NCBI GenBank assembly: GCA_025993015.1
Contig: DAJPFV010000001.1
Coordinates: 1,178,001 to 1,242,000, forward strand
Source: Coriobacteriaceae bacterium
GTDB taxonomy: Bacteria; Actinomycetota; Coriobacteriia; Coriobacteriales; Coriobacteriaceae
Reading direction: 5' to 3'
Length of the DNA: 64,000 nt
Positions 17,259-25,760 of this stretch are shown here, one piece after another. Made by a program: the position numbers and the translations under genes. Under the pieces are notes generated by a model that worked only from the letters and a program-made list of their open reading frames with translations, was not told the DNA's origin and did no database searches. Numbering within the stretch: the first letter of the stretch is position 1; each line of letters opens with the position of its first letter.

Positions 17259-17963
17259 CTAGCGTTCGTCCACGAGCTTGGCGACGAGGGCCTTGAGCTC
17301 GGCCACCTCTCGCTCGAGTTCCTTGACGCGGCGGGCATTCTCGGTGATGCCCTGGCGGTTGAGGGCGGACTGCTCGGCGGCGTCATCGGGCATGTACTCG
17401 CGATGCTGCTTGGCGTCGAAACTCTCCTCGAACACACGGCAGCCGTTGCGCTTGATGATGCGTCCCGGCACGCCCACGACGGTGCAGTTGTCGGGGACGT
17501 CCTTAACGACGACCGAGTTGCCGCCGATCTTGACGTTGTTGCCGATGCGGATGTTGCCGAGCACCTTGGCGCCCGTGCCCACCGTGACATTGTTGCCCAG
17601 GGTGGGGTGACGCTTGCCGGTCTCGTTGCCGGTGCCGCCGAGCGTGACGCCCTGGTAGAGCACACAGTTGTCGCCCACAATGGTGGTCTCGCCGATGACG
17701 ACGCCCATGGCGTGGTCGATAAAGAAGTGCTTGCCAATCTGCGCGGCAGGGTGAATCTCGACGCCGGTGATGTGGCGGGTGATTTGCGAGAGCACGCGGG
17801 CGAGCGAGCGATGACCGTGCTCCCACAGCCAGTGCTCGGGCACGTGGTTCCACTTGGCGTGCAGGCCAGGATAGGAAAGAAAGATGACCAGACCGTTTTG
17901 CGCGGCGGGGTCCTGCGCCTGGACGGTCTTGATGTCCTCGCGAATGGTATTGATAAAGCTCAC
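17259..17963 (-). CDS. cysE: Serine O-acetyltransferase (left-handed beta-helix)
   Basis: 234 residues from a GTG at 17963 (GTGAGCTTTATC), which has AAGGGAGG 7 bp upstream; the longer start at 18038 lacks one. Helical N-terminus, then hexapeptide repeats with the conserved segments HPAAQIGKHFFIDHA, VLYQGVTLGGTG and GAKVLGNIRIGNN. It makes O-acetylserine from serine and acetyl-CoA for cysteine synthesis. The C-terminal ~25 residues are a short heptad coiled coil (VKELEREVAELKALVAKL) in place of the usual feedback tail. No cysK is adjacent. Confidence 0.87.
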   Translation of the reverse strand: MSFINTIREDIKTVQAQDPAAQNGLVIFLSYPGLHAKWNHVPEHWLWEHGHRSLARVLSQITRHITGVEIHPAAQIGKHFFIDHAMGVVIGETTIVGDNCVLYQGVTLGGTGNETGKRHPTLGNNVTVGTGAKVLGNIRIGNNVKIGGNSVVVKDVPDNCTVVGVPGRIIKRNGCRVFEESFDAKQHREYMPDDAAEQSALNRQGITENARRVKELEREVAELKALVAKLVDER

Positions 17964-18186
17964 CGGCCGCCCTCCCTTAGCGCCATGGCAATGCGATTCA
18001 ATAAAGTATAGCGATTCGCTAGGGATTAAAAAGGACAATCTTGGCGGCTTTGCGCTACAAGTGTCAGTTATGCAAACTTGCTGGTAATGGAGTCATGCTT
18101 TTGTGGGGTTGCGCACGAGGGGGCACCGCAACCGTATACTGGTCAACTTGGACGTATCCGCGCCCACAACTGAGAGGTTTTACTTC

Positions 18187-18825
18187 ATGGGTTTCATCAA
18201 TTTTATTGCCGAGCTGCTTAAGGACCCGCGCACCGCGATCGCCAGCTGGATCGCCGCCGGCCTGCTAATGGCCTACGGCTGCGTGTTCCTGATCATCTTT
18301 ATCGAGACGGGCGTGGTGTTCTTCCCGTTCCTTCCCGGTGATTCGCTGCTGTTCGCCTCGGGTTTCTTTGCCCACAACGGCGGCTTTAACATCGTGGCGC
18401 TTCTGGCCACCGCATGGGCCGCTGCCATTTTGGGCGATCAGTGCAACTTTATGATCGGTCACTTCTTTGGCCGCAAGATCATCGCTTCGGGCAAGGTCAA
18501 GGCCATGACGCCCGAGCGCATCAAAAAGTCCGAGGACTTCTTGGACAAGTGGGGTCACCTGGCCATCTTCCTGGGTCGCTTCTTCCCGTTTATCCGCACC
18601 TTTGTGCCCTTTATCGCTGGCATGGGCGGCATGCACTGGCGCAACTTTGTCGTCTTTAACGTGCTGGGCGGCATTACCTGGTCGACGGTCTTTACGCTGC
18701 TGGGCTACTTCTTTGGCGGCATTCCCTTTGTGCAAGAGCACTTTGAGCTGCTGATTATCGGCATCGTTGCCGTGTCGATCATCCCGACCGTGGTCGGTCT
18801 GGTTAAGGCCAAGCTGGGTAAATAG
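18187..18825 (+). CDS. DedA family membrane protein
   Basis: 212 residues from the ATG at 18187 (GAGAGG upstream). Contains FFPFLPGDSLLFASG, a G-rich re-entrant segment, and GRFFPFIRTFVPFIAGMGGM, the conserved DedA (SNARE-associated/VTT) motif, plus two terminal membrane helices. DedA proteins act in lipid-carrier recycling and membrane homeostasis; some flip undecaprenyl phosphate. It is a single-gene unit with its own terminator. Confidence 0.9.
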   Translation: MGFINFIAELLKDPRTAIASWIAAGLLMAYGCVFLIIFIETGVVFFPFLPGDSLLFASGFFAHNGGFNIVALLATAWAAAILGDQCNFMIGHFFGRKIIASGKVKAMTPERIKKSEDFLDKWGHLAIFLGRFFPFIRTFVPFIAGMGGMHWRNFVVFNVLGGITWSTVFTLLGYFFGGIPFVQEHFELLIIGIVAVSIIPTVVGLVKAKLGK

Positions 18826-18862
18826 AACGCCTAGCTCGAGCCAGCGCGCAGACCGTACAGTT

Positions 18863-18899
18863 GAGGCCCGTCACCGCTTACGGTGGCTGGCCTCTTTGC
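18863..18899 (+). terminator. Terminator of the dedA-like gene
   Basis: GAGGCC...CACCG, a TTA loop, CGGTG...GGCCTC, then TTTGC. Confidence 0.8.
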
Positions 18900-18976
18900 T
18901 TCGGTCAAATGAAAATACTTTACTTAGTTAAAGAAAAGCGTTTTATCAGACGCGTGCGGGGAGTACAATCTCGTGC

Positions 18977-19126
18977 ATGCGAATCGACGTGCCATCGGCT
19001 TTGATGCTGCTCGCGTGTCCCGTCCGGCTCTACGCTCCGGGCGTGCGACGTTGCGACGCGGTCGGCCTCGGTCCTTGCGTGCGGGTTCGCGAGTATGCAA
19101 CTGTGTATGTAAGGAGCGACATATGA
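18977..19126 (+). CDS. Candidate 49-residue leader ORF of ilvE
   Basis: An ATG at 18977, 11 bp after a TACAAT box, opens a 49-codon frame whose TGA stop overlaps the ilvE start codon (ATGA). Fifteen of the 49 residues are Val, Leu or Ile, including LMLL near the start and several Val codons before the stop. That would suit a branched-chain-responsive leader peptide or translational coupling. No ribosome site or attenuator hairpin is obvious, and random GC-rich frames are also Val-rich, so this is tentative. Confidence 0.3.
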   Translation: MRIDVPSALMLLACPVRLYAPGVRRCDAVGLGPCVRVREYATVYVRSDI

Positions 19127-20175
19127 CTGTCGAGAAGAAGGATATCGATTGGGGTAGCCTCGGCTTTGGCTACATGAAGACCGATTACAGCTACGAGGCT
19201 CATTGGAAGGATGGCGAGTGGGACGAGGGCGGCCTGACCACCGACCACACCCTGCATGTCTCCGAGTGCGGCGGTATCTTCCATTACTGCCAGGAGGTCT
19301 TTGAGGGCCTGAAGGCCTACACCGCCGAGGACGGCAGCATCGTCTGCTTCCGTCCCGACATGAACGCTGAGCGTATGTATAACTCTGCCCAGCGCCTCGA
19401 GATGCCCCCGTTTCCCAAGGACAAGTTCGTTGAGGCCGTCAAGCAGGTCGTTTCTGCCAACGCCGCCTGGGTTCCGCCCTTCGGTTCCGGCGCGACCCTG
19501 TACGTGCGTCCGTTTATGATCGGCTCCGGTGACGTGATCGGCGTGGCTCCCGCTCCTGAGTACACGTTCCGCATTCTCGTGACCCCGGTCGGTCCGTACT
19601 TTAAGGGCGGCCTCAAGCCCGTCAAGCTGCGCGTTTCCGAGTATGACCGTGCTGCACCGCACGGCACCGGCAACATCAAGGCCGGCCTGAACTACGCCAT
19701 GTCCCTTAAGCCCACGATGGAGGCCCATCGCGAGGGCTATGCCGAGAACCTGTATCTCGACTCCGAGTCCCGCACCTATGTCGAGGAGACCGGTGGCGCC
19801 AACGTCCTGTTCGTGAAAGAGGATGGCACGCTCGTCGTTCCGCAGTCGCACACCGACTCCATCCTGCCCTCTATCACCCGTCGTTCGCTCGTTCAGGTTG
19901 CTCAGGACCTGGGCATGACCGTTGACCAGCGCCCCGTCGAGTGGGCCGAGGTCAAGGCCGGCACCTTTGTGGAGTGCGGCCTGTGCGGCACCGCTGCCGT
20001 CATCTCTCCGGTTGGCGAAATCGACAACAAGGTTTACGGCGCCGACGAGACCGTGACCTTCCCGGCTGGCTACACCGAGATCGGCCCCGTGATGAAGAAG
20101 CTCCGCGAGACCCTGACCGGCATCCAGTCTGGTGCCGTTGAGGATAAGCACGACTGGGTCTACGTCGTCGCGTAA
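19123..20175 (+). CDS. ilvE: Branched-chain amino acid aminotransferase
   Basis: 350 residues from the ATG at 19123 (TAAGGAG 6 bp upstream). PLP fold type IV: EVFEGLKAY early, the lysine in NIKAGLNYAMS near residue 190, then YVEETGGANVLFV and ECGLCGTAAVISPV. This is the longer ilvE type common in Gram-positives. It interconverts Val, Leu and Ile with their 2-oxo acids. It is a single gene with a ~150-bp leader and an unusual nested terminator. Confidence 0.93.
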   Translation: MTVEKKDIDWGSLGFGYMKTDYSYEAHWKDGEWDEGGLTTDHTLHVSECGGIFHYCQEVFEGLKAYTAEDGSIVCFRPDMNAERMYNSAQRLEMPPFPKDKFVEAVKQVVSANAAWVPPFGSGATLYVRPFMIGSGDVIGVAPAPEYTFRILVTPVGPYFKGGLKPVKLRVSEYDRAAPHGTGNIKAGLNYAMSLKPTMEAHREGYAENLYLDSESRTYVEETGGANVLFVKEDGTLVVPQSHTDSILPSITRRSLVQVAQDLGMTVDQRPVEWAEVKAGTFVECGLCGTAAVISPVGEIDNKVYGADETVTFPAGYTEIGPVMKKLRETLTGIQSGAVEDKHDWVYVVA

Positions 20176-20198
20176 TCTGTCTTAGCTGTCCGGCCCGA

Positions 20199-20309
20199 GC
20201 GCGGCCTTCCTTTCCGGCGCGTCCTCGGACATGAAAGAACCTCCGCTGCGCACTTCGTGCGGCGGAGGTTTTTTCGTCCCGCGGAGTGCGCCGGAAAGGA
20301 AGGCCGCGC
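20199..20309. repeat. 22-bp inverted repeat enclosing the ilvE terminator
   Basis: Arms at 20199-20220 and 20288-20309 are perfect reverse complements. Nested inside at 20238-20275 is a strong terminator (AACCTCCGC...GCGGAGGTTTTTT). A related CCGGCCTTTCCTT inverted repeat lies at 60285-60354. Confidence 0.85.
20238..20275 (+). terminator. ilvE terminator
   Basis: AACCTCCGCTGCGCA and TGCGGCGGAGGTT with a CTTCG loop, then TTTTTTC. Confidence 0.9.
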
Positions 20310-20343
20310 TTTTGTTTTGGTTTGCGCCATGTGGGGGTGGTGG

Positions 20344-20552
20344 CGACGTGCATTTTTGCGAGTATTCTGCAATCGAAGGCCCCTGCATACCGACCTCGGG
20401 CAAAAAATCGGGAGTTCTCGATGTTTTCTACGGATGATGGGCGGGGTTATGGGCTGGCAGCGCTTGATTTGCAGGGATATTCGCGGTCTTTGGCATTTAT
20501 CGTGGCGCCCGAAGCCCTTGGTTATGTTGAATACTCCTAAAAATGCACGACG
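20344..20552. mobile_element. MITE-like element with CGACGTGCA termini, copy 1
   Basis: Its two ends are inverted repeats of about 27 bp (CGACGTGCATTTTTGCGAGT... on the left; complement of the same, less conserved, on the right). No gene lies inside; short frames across it are not convincing. A second copy at 60429-60606 has nearly perfect ends. Confidence 0.5.
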
Positions 20553-20579
20553 CTTAGAGGGGGACCTTCGCGAAAAAGG

Positions 20580-20620
20580 AAACCGCCCCGTCGAAGTATG
20601 CATTCGACGGGGCGGTTTAT
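20580..20620. terminator. Terminator downstream of lemA
   Basis: AACCGCCCCGTCGAA pairs with TTCGACGGGGCGGTT. It is placed 35 bp after the minus-strand lemA stop and works in both directions. Confidence 0.8.
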
Positions 20621-20654
20621 GCATTTAGCCGATTAAGGATGCGCTGTCAAACTA

Positions 20655-21206
20655 CTAGAACTTGACGGTCGGGGCCTGACGGGCTGCTTCGGCGGCCTCG
20701 AAGCCCTGGCGCTCCTTAAACTGGAAGATGCCGGCAAAGATGACAGCCGGGAACGTCTGAATGGCGTTGTTGTAGCTGAGCACGCAATCGTTGTAGCTCT
20801 GGCGTGCATAGCTAATCTTGTTCTCGGTATCCTCGAGCGATGCCTGCAGCTGCGTAAAGTTGGTGTTTGCCTTAAGATCGGGATAGGCCTCGGCTACGGC
20901 GAAGAGCTGGCGCAGCGCACCGGTCAGCACGTTGTCGGCTTCCATCTTGGCCTCGGGCGTGGTGGCCTTGACGGCGGTGTTACGCGCGCTGATCACGGCG
21001 GAGAGCGTCTCCTGCTCGTGCTTGGCGTAGCCCTTGACGGTCTCGACCAGGTTGGGGATCAGGTCGTTGCGGCGCTGCAGCTGCGTATCGATGTTCTGCC
21101 AGGCGTTATCGATGCGGTTACGCTTGGTGACCATGTTGTTGTAGATGCCGGCGATGGCGCAGACAATCACAATGACAACAACGATGCCGATGATGACGGT
21201 AATCAT
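20655..21206 (-). CDS. LemA family membrane protein
   Basis: 183 residues from the ATG at 21206 (GGAGAC upstream). One N-terminal membrane segment (VIIGIVVVIVIVCAIAGIYN) is followed by a helical bundle with the LemA signatures NAWQNIDTQLQRRNDLIPNL and YPDLKANTNF. Function in bacteria is not settled. Often paired with an HtpX or TPM-domain gene, which is absent here. Confidence 0.9.
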   Translation of the reverse strand: MITVIIGIVVVIVIVCAIAGIYNNMVTKRNRIDNAWQNIDTQLQRRNDLIPNLVETVKGYAKHEQETLSAVISARNTAVKATTPEAKMEADNVLTGALRQLFAVAEAYPDLKANTNFTQLQASLEDTENKISYARQSYNDCVLSYNNAIQTFPAVIFAGIFQFKERQGFEAAEAARQAPTVKF

Positions 21207-21405
21207 GATGTCTCCGTTTCGAATGGCCGCGGCGGCATGCGCCAGCTGCCGTTGGTATAACGCTACTAGTATACCCGCAACGTTTTGCCGTGCCGAACTT
21301 TCCGGCAAGCGTTATGTTTTCGGCGGGGTTGGCACCAGGGCAAAGCGCGCGAGGTACAGGTGTAAGATATGCGACAGATTGACGAGTGTTGTCTTTGCCC
21401 TGAGG

Positions 21406-22002
21406 ATGGCGATACCAGTGGACCTTCGCATTAAGAAAACCTACCGCGCCCTGTTCGATGCTTTCACCGAGCTTCTCGAGGAGCATCGTTTTGAGGACCT
21501 GACGGTTGCCATGCTGTGCGACCGCGCCATGATTCGCCGCACGACGTTCTACAAGCACTTTCGCGACAAGAACGATTACTTTGCCTTTTATATCGATGAG
21601 CTCATGTCGGGCTTGCCGCAAAAACAGCCCGATGAGGCCGGCGCGGTATCTGCCGAGGACGTGCGCGCGCTTCGGCACGCGATTTTGGACGATGCTATGG
21701 ATTTGATTCTGACGCACGAGCGGCTCATGGATAACATTTTGGCAAGCAGCATGTCGGGCATGTTGACCAACGTTATTTGCGACCGTATTGCCCGCTCCAT
21801 CCGCGAGCGTGTGATGAACGTGCTTGCCGAGGATGCCCTGGCCCCCGTGTCACTCGAGACGACGTCTGAGTTTGTCGCCGGCGGTATTATTCGACTTTTC
21901 ACGATATGGTGGGAATCGGGCCACGATCTTGAGCGTCGACCCGAGATGGCCGACGTGGTCGATGCGCTGTTTGAGCGGACCATGACGCCGGTGCATCACT
22001 AA
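21406..22002 (+). CDS. TetR/AcrR family regulator
   Basis: 198 residues from the ATG at 21406; a GTG at 21418 is also possible and better spaced from the GAGG site. The N-terminal TetR HTH is evident (FEDLTVAMLCDRAMIRRTTF, then YKHFRDKNDY), followed by a helical ligand domain typical of the TetR C-terminal group. No obvious adjacent target. Confidence 0.83.
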   Translation: MAIPVDLRIKKTYRALFDAFTELLEEHRFEDLTVAMLCDRAMIRRTTFYKHFRDKNDYFAFYIDELMSGLPQKQPDEAGAVSAEDVRALRHAILDDAMDLILTHERLMDNILASSMSGMLTNVICDRIARSIRERVMNVLAEDALAPVSLETTSEFVAGGIIRLFTIWWESGHDLERRPEMADVVDALFERTMTPVHH

Positions 22003-22005
22003 AAG

Positions 22006-22095
22006 TGGCGGAGAGAGGGGGATTCGAACCCCCGGAACGCTCTCGCGCTCAACGGTTTTCAAGACCGCCGCATTCAACCGCTCTGCCATCTCTCC
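22006..22095 (-). tRNA. tRNA-Ser (UGA anticodon)
   Basis: On the minus strand, GGAGAGA pairs with TCTCTCC. The anticodon loop is CTTGAAA (anticodon TGA), and the long variable arm (GAGCGCGAGAGCGTTC) marks a class II serine tRNA. The T arm GGGGGTTCGAATCCCCC is perfect and CCA is encoded. Confidence 0.97.
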
Positions 22096-22146
22096 GTGAG
22101 TCGTAATGATAGCATCGTTTTGAATTTGCAACAGGGAAGGCGAACG

Positions 22147-23928
22147 ATGACGATCACCGAAATCGACGAGAAGTTCATGCGCGAGGCGCTGGCGGAGGCG
22201 CGCGCCGCCGCGGCGGTGGGCGAGGTGCCCATCGGTGCCATAGTGGTGCGCGACGGCGAGATCGTCGCGAGGGCGCACAATCGGCGCGAGCTCGATCAGG
22301 ATCCTTCGGCTCATGCAGAGTTCGCGGCCCTGTGCGCTGCCGCTCGGTCGCTCGGTCGCTGGCGCCTTTCCGATTGCACGGTCTACGTGACGCTCGAGCC
22401 CTGCTGCATGTGTGCGGGGCTTATGGTCAACGCGCGCGTGGGGCGCTGCGTGTATGGCGCGGCTGATGCCAAGGCGGGCGCGCTGGGATCCCTATACGAT
22501 TTGAATGCCGACTCGCGCCTGAATCATCGGTTTAACGTGACGGCTGGGGTCCTGGCGGATGAATGTCGCGAGCTGCTGAGTAACTATTTTGGCGGTCTGC
22601 GCGGAGCGGGCGGCGCTGATTGCGGTTGTGGGGCCGATCTTGAAGCACACGCCGCTCACGCCGCAGCGCTTGCAGGTGCCGGTGAGGATGCTGACACGGC
22701 GGTTGACTTTGGTCCTGCGTGCCGCCGGCCCCGCCGTGTGCTGCTGGCGATCGACTCCTTTAAGGGCAGCGTTTCGAGTGCGCAGGCGGAGGCGGCGGTT
22801 GCCGAAGGCGTGCGCCGTGTGTGGTCCGATGCCGAGGTGCGCGCATTGCCGCTGGCAGATGGTGGCGAGGGAACGCTCGATGCCGTTGCCGCGTGCGGCG
22901 GTGAGATTGTGACCTGCGAGGTGGCAGGCCCCTTGGGCGACCGCGTGTCTGCCCGGATGCTGGTGGACGGCGAGCGCGACTCGGCTGTAATTGAGATGGC
23001 CGAGGCGGCGGGTATTGGGTATTCACCCTGCACGGAATCGGCGGCGCTCGCGGCTTCGACCTATGGCGTGGGCGAGCTGATGCTCCGTGCGGTTCGCGCC
23101 GGGGCAAAGACTATCTATATTGGTCTGGGCGGCAGTGCCACCAACGACGGTGGCGCCGGCATGCTGCAGGCGCTGGGCGCGCGTGTGGTCGATGATCAGG
23201 GATGCGATGTCGCCCCCGGTCTTGCCGGCCTTGAGCAGGTGGCGAGCGTTGATTTGGCGCCAGCTCTGCAGGCTTTGGATGATGCTCGTATCGTTGTGCT
23301 TTCCGATGTCGAGAATCCGCTCGTGGGGCGTCGAGGCGCACTGGCGGTGTTTGGCGGGCAGAAGGGCCTGCCGGCGGATGATGTCGAGGTGCTGTGCAGA
23401 TACGACGGCTGGATGGTCGGCTACGGTCGCCTGCTCGATGCGGCAATTTTCGAGGCGCGAGCCCAGGGGTTGTTGCGCACACCCGAGAACGCACGGACAT
23501 TTGGCTCGGTGCTTGGCGTGCCCGGCGCGGGCGCTGCCGGTGGCTTGGGCGCGGCGTTGCTGGTGCTCGGTGCGGAGCTACGCTCGGGCGTGGAGACGGT
23601 GCTCGATCTGATTGGGTTTGACGAGCGCGTATGCGATGTCGACCTAGTCATAACGGGCGAGGGCAATATGGACGAGCAGTCCGCCGCCGGTAAGGCGCCG
23701 GTTGGTGTGGCTCGCCGCGCCAAGCGATATGGCAAGCCGGTGGTCGCCGTCGTGGGCGGTCGCGCCGTCAACCTGGATGCGGTGTGTGAGCATGGCATCG
23801 ACTTGGTGCTTCCGATCTGCCGCAAGCCCATGCCCCTCGACCAGGCGCTCAATCCTCAAGAAGCCACAACCAACCTCATCTTCGCCGGTGAGTCAGCCGC
23901 CCAAGCCTACGACCTCGCTCGCCTCTAA
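22147..23928 (+). CDS. tadA: Fusion of tRNA adenosine deaminase (TadA) and glycerate kinase
   Basis: 593 residues in one open frame. Residues 1-~160 are a complete TadA: zinc ligands in HAE (His56, Glu58) and PCCMC (Cys86, Cys89). TadA makes inosine at position 34 of tRNA-Arg(ACG). After a Gly/Ala-rich linker (~160-195), residues ~196-593 are a complete glycerate 2-kinase of the GarK/GlxK family (AIDSFKGSVSSAQAE, GLGGSATNDGGAG, GEGNMDEQSAAGK). The start at 22147 has AGGGAAGG upstream. I see no stop, frameshift or internal start with a strong ribosome site at the junction. The two activities are not metabolically related. Confidence 0.85.
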   Translation: MTITEIDEKFMREALAEARAAAAVGEVPIGAIVVRDGEIVARAHNRRELDQDPSAHAEFAALCAAARSLGRWRLSDCTVYVTLEPCCMCAGLMVNARVGRCVYGAADAKAGALGSLYDLNADSRLNHRFNVTAGVLADECRELLSNYFGGLRGAGGADCGCGADLEAHAAHAAALAGAGEDADTAVDFGPACRRPRRVLLAIDSFKGSVSSAQAEAAVAEGVRRVWSDAEVRALPLADGGEGTLDAVAACGGEIVTCEVAGPLGDRVSARMLVDGERDSAVIEMAEAAGIGYSPCTESAALAASTYGVGELMLRAVRAGAKTIYIGLGGSATNDGGAGMLQALGARVVDDQGCDVAPGLAGLEQVASVDLAPALQALDDARIVVLSDVENPLVGRRGALAVFGGQKGLPADDVEVLCRYDGWMVGYGRLLDAAIFEARAQGLLRTPENARTFGSVLGVPGAGAAGGLGAALLVLGAELRSGVETVLDLIGFDERVCDVDLVITGEGNMDEQSAAGKAPVGVARRAKRYGKPVVAVVGGRAVNLDAVCEHGIDLVLPICRKPMPLDQALNPQEATTNLIFAGESAAQAYDLARL

Positions 23929-23945
23929 AACCCATCCCCTCGATA

Positions 23946-24012
23946 AGTTGCGGTGAAATACGGAGTGTTATTGCCTTTAAGGTGCCAATTCAGTCCGTAT
24001 TCCACCGCAACT
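23946..24012. repeat. AGTTGCGGTGAAATACGG palindrome, copy 1
   Basis: AGTTGCGGTGAAATACGG and CCGTATTCCACCGCAACT form arms around a ~30-bp centre. The second full copy is at 55815-55882. Confidence 0.85.
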
Positions 24013-24154
24013 TCGAGAATGGCCATTCGAGGTTGGCTGCCTTGGGTCTTGGGTCGGACCGTTTGCCACGAAATGCGACCATCTACTACGTTAAACCGGC
24101 CACCTTCGACCATCCCGGAATTTGCAAAAACAAAACCGACGCTCCTATAAGTTG

Positions 24155-25393
24155 TCAAGAGGCAGTTTGCGGGAGCGCTCTCTCCAATTCGCACAGGAGC
24201 TCGTAATACCTCCTCTCCAGTTTCGTCGACCGCCGTTTCCCCCGTTCCAAGTGCCCGAGTGTGGCTGCGGACAGGCCGAGCTCCGCGGCGGCTTTCTTCT
24301 GAGTCACCCGCATCGCCTTGCGCATCTTCGCGAGCTCGGGGCCCTCCGGCGCGGCGCCGTCGGGATTCGGGTCCATGAGCACGCGGTACACCTCCCGCGC
24401 TATGTAGCGCTTCAGGCAGCGGACCGCCTCCCGCCGGGACTTCCCCTCGGAGGTCCGCCTCGCCACGTACCTCCTCGTCCTCTCGTCGTACGTCATGCGC
24501 TTGATCGCGATCTCGTAGAGCGCCCAGTTCGCCTGCCGGTTGCCGCCGCGGTTGAGCCTGTGCCGCTCCGTCTTCCCGCTCGACGCGGGGATCGGGGAGA
24601 CGCCGCACAGCATCGAGAACGCCGCCTCGCCCTTCAGCCTGCCGGGGTTGTCGCCGGCGGCCACGACCAGGGCGGCGGCGGTCGTCGTGCCGCAGCCCTC
24701 GATGCCGAGCAGCGCGGGCGCGTTCGCCTCCAGCAGCGCGCGGATGCGCTCGTTGAGGGACTCGACCTGGCTGCGGGCCTCCTTCCAGACCGCCGCGACG
24801 GACCGCAGCGAGGCCAGCACGCTCTCCTCGAGCGCGTCGCCCGCCTTCCTCCCGCGCGCGAGCAGCGGCATGAGGTCCTTCGGCCGCTCGCGGCCCCTGA
24901 ACCGCTCCCTCAGGGCGCCCGGGGCCGTCGTGAGCATCGACTTCGCGCAGGCCACGCAGGACGTGGACGTCGCGACGGCCAGCCTGCGCGCGACGTAGAG
25001 CTGGCGCACCGCCTCGACCCAGCCGTCCTGCGACTTCGGCACGGAGCAGCCCCTCCCGGACGCCGCCTTGCGCGCCGCGCGCTCGGCGTCCAGCGGGTCG
25101 CTCTTCCCCTCGCCGGGCCTCGCCTTGTCCCTCTTGGGCCTGAGCACCTCGACGACGTTGTACCCGAGCTCCACGAGCCTCCTCGTCAGCCCGGCCCCGT
25201 ACGATGCCGTGCCCTCGACGCCGACGACCATGCAGCTCCCCGGGTCGCCTATCGCCTCCGCCAGCCTGTCGTAGCCCTCGGGGTCGGCCCCGAAGCTCCC
25301 GCTCCAGATCTTCCTCCCGAGGCCGTCGAGCAGGCACAGGACATGCACGTCCTTGTGCGTGTCGACGCCCGCGATGACCGTTTCGCCTTCCAT
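24155..25393 (-). CDS. IS110 family transposase with C-terminal XRE-like HTH
   Basis: 412 residues from the ATG at 25393. DEDD RuvC-like N-terminus (AGVDTHKDVHVL, VVGVEGTASYG, SDPLDAERAA), then a Tnp_20 domain with the expected serine in SPIPASSGKTERH. These recombinases excise a circular element and reinsert it guided by a bridge RNA. The last ~60 residues (MRKAMRVTQKKAAAELGLSA, then LGHLERGKRRSTKLE) look like an XRE/Cro helix-turn-helix, which is not part of the usual IS110 layout. High GC and Arg-rich codon use differ from neighbours. Confidence 0.88.
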   Translation of the reverse strand: MEGETVIAGVDTHKDVHVLCLLDGLGRKIWSGSFGADPEGYDRLAEAIGDPGSCMVVGVEGTASYGAGLTRRLVELGYNVVEVLRPKRDKARPGEGKSDPLDAERAARKAASGRGCSVPKSQDGWVEAVRQLYVARRLAVATSTSCVACAKSMLTTAPGALRERFRGRERPKDLMPLLARGRKAGDALEESVLASLRSVAAVWKEARSQVESLNERIRALLEANAPALLGIEGCGTTTAAALVVAAGDNPGRLKGEAAFSMLCGVSPIPASSGKTERHRLNRGGNRQANWALYEIAIKRMTYDERTRRYVARRTSEGKSRREAVRCLKRYIAREVYRVLMDPNPDGAAPEGPELAKMRKAMRVTQKKAAAELGLSAATLGHLERGKRRSTKLERRYYELLCELERALPQTAS

Positions 25394-25697
25394 TTTCGCT
25401 CCCCTCGGTCTGCCGCCTGCCCCGCGCCCGGGTCTCCCAGACATTGCACTGACGGGAGCGCTACAATCCAATTGGCTTGTCCGATTGTCCGCGCTCATGC
25501 TCCTATTAGGTCATGGCAGGACTCCGGGACGCGGATGCCGGGGCGAGACAGGTCGGATTTGAGGACGGCCGAAGAGGCGTCAGCAGGTCAGTGGGTCATC
25601 GTCCCGGCATTCAGCATCAGGGTAGCGCTGCGACGCGGAAATCGCGCGCCGTTGCCGCGCCCCGCAGTGCCCGCTTCCCCCAAGGACAATTATCAGT
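25394..25697 (-). ncRNA. Predicted bridge-RNA region of the IS110 element
   Basis: A 300-bp non-coding stretch lies between the transposase start and the element end. In the IS110 group the bridge RNA is encoded in this upstream end (established for IS621). GC-rich inverted segments are present, but I could not fold it reliably, so only the position supports the call. Confidence 0.35.
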
Positions 25698-25760
25698 GCA
25701 GGTAGAAAGCTTGCCGATTTTCGAAAAAGCACGCTATGGTTGACCTCTGTGACCAAAACG

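Larger units (their letters stand above)
24139..25697 (-). mobile_element. IS110-family insertion sequence
   Basis: About 1.56 kb. Boundaries are inferred from where homology to the intact TIR element breaks off (after 24138) and resumes (25698). It has no clear terminal repeats, as expected for IS110. The transposase occupies 24155-25393, leaving a ~300-bp non-coding end upstream of it. Confidence 0.75.

Noticed and set aside
20257..20628. 123-residue frame after ilvE
   Set aside because: Runs through the ilvE terminator, an inverted-end element and another terminator.
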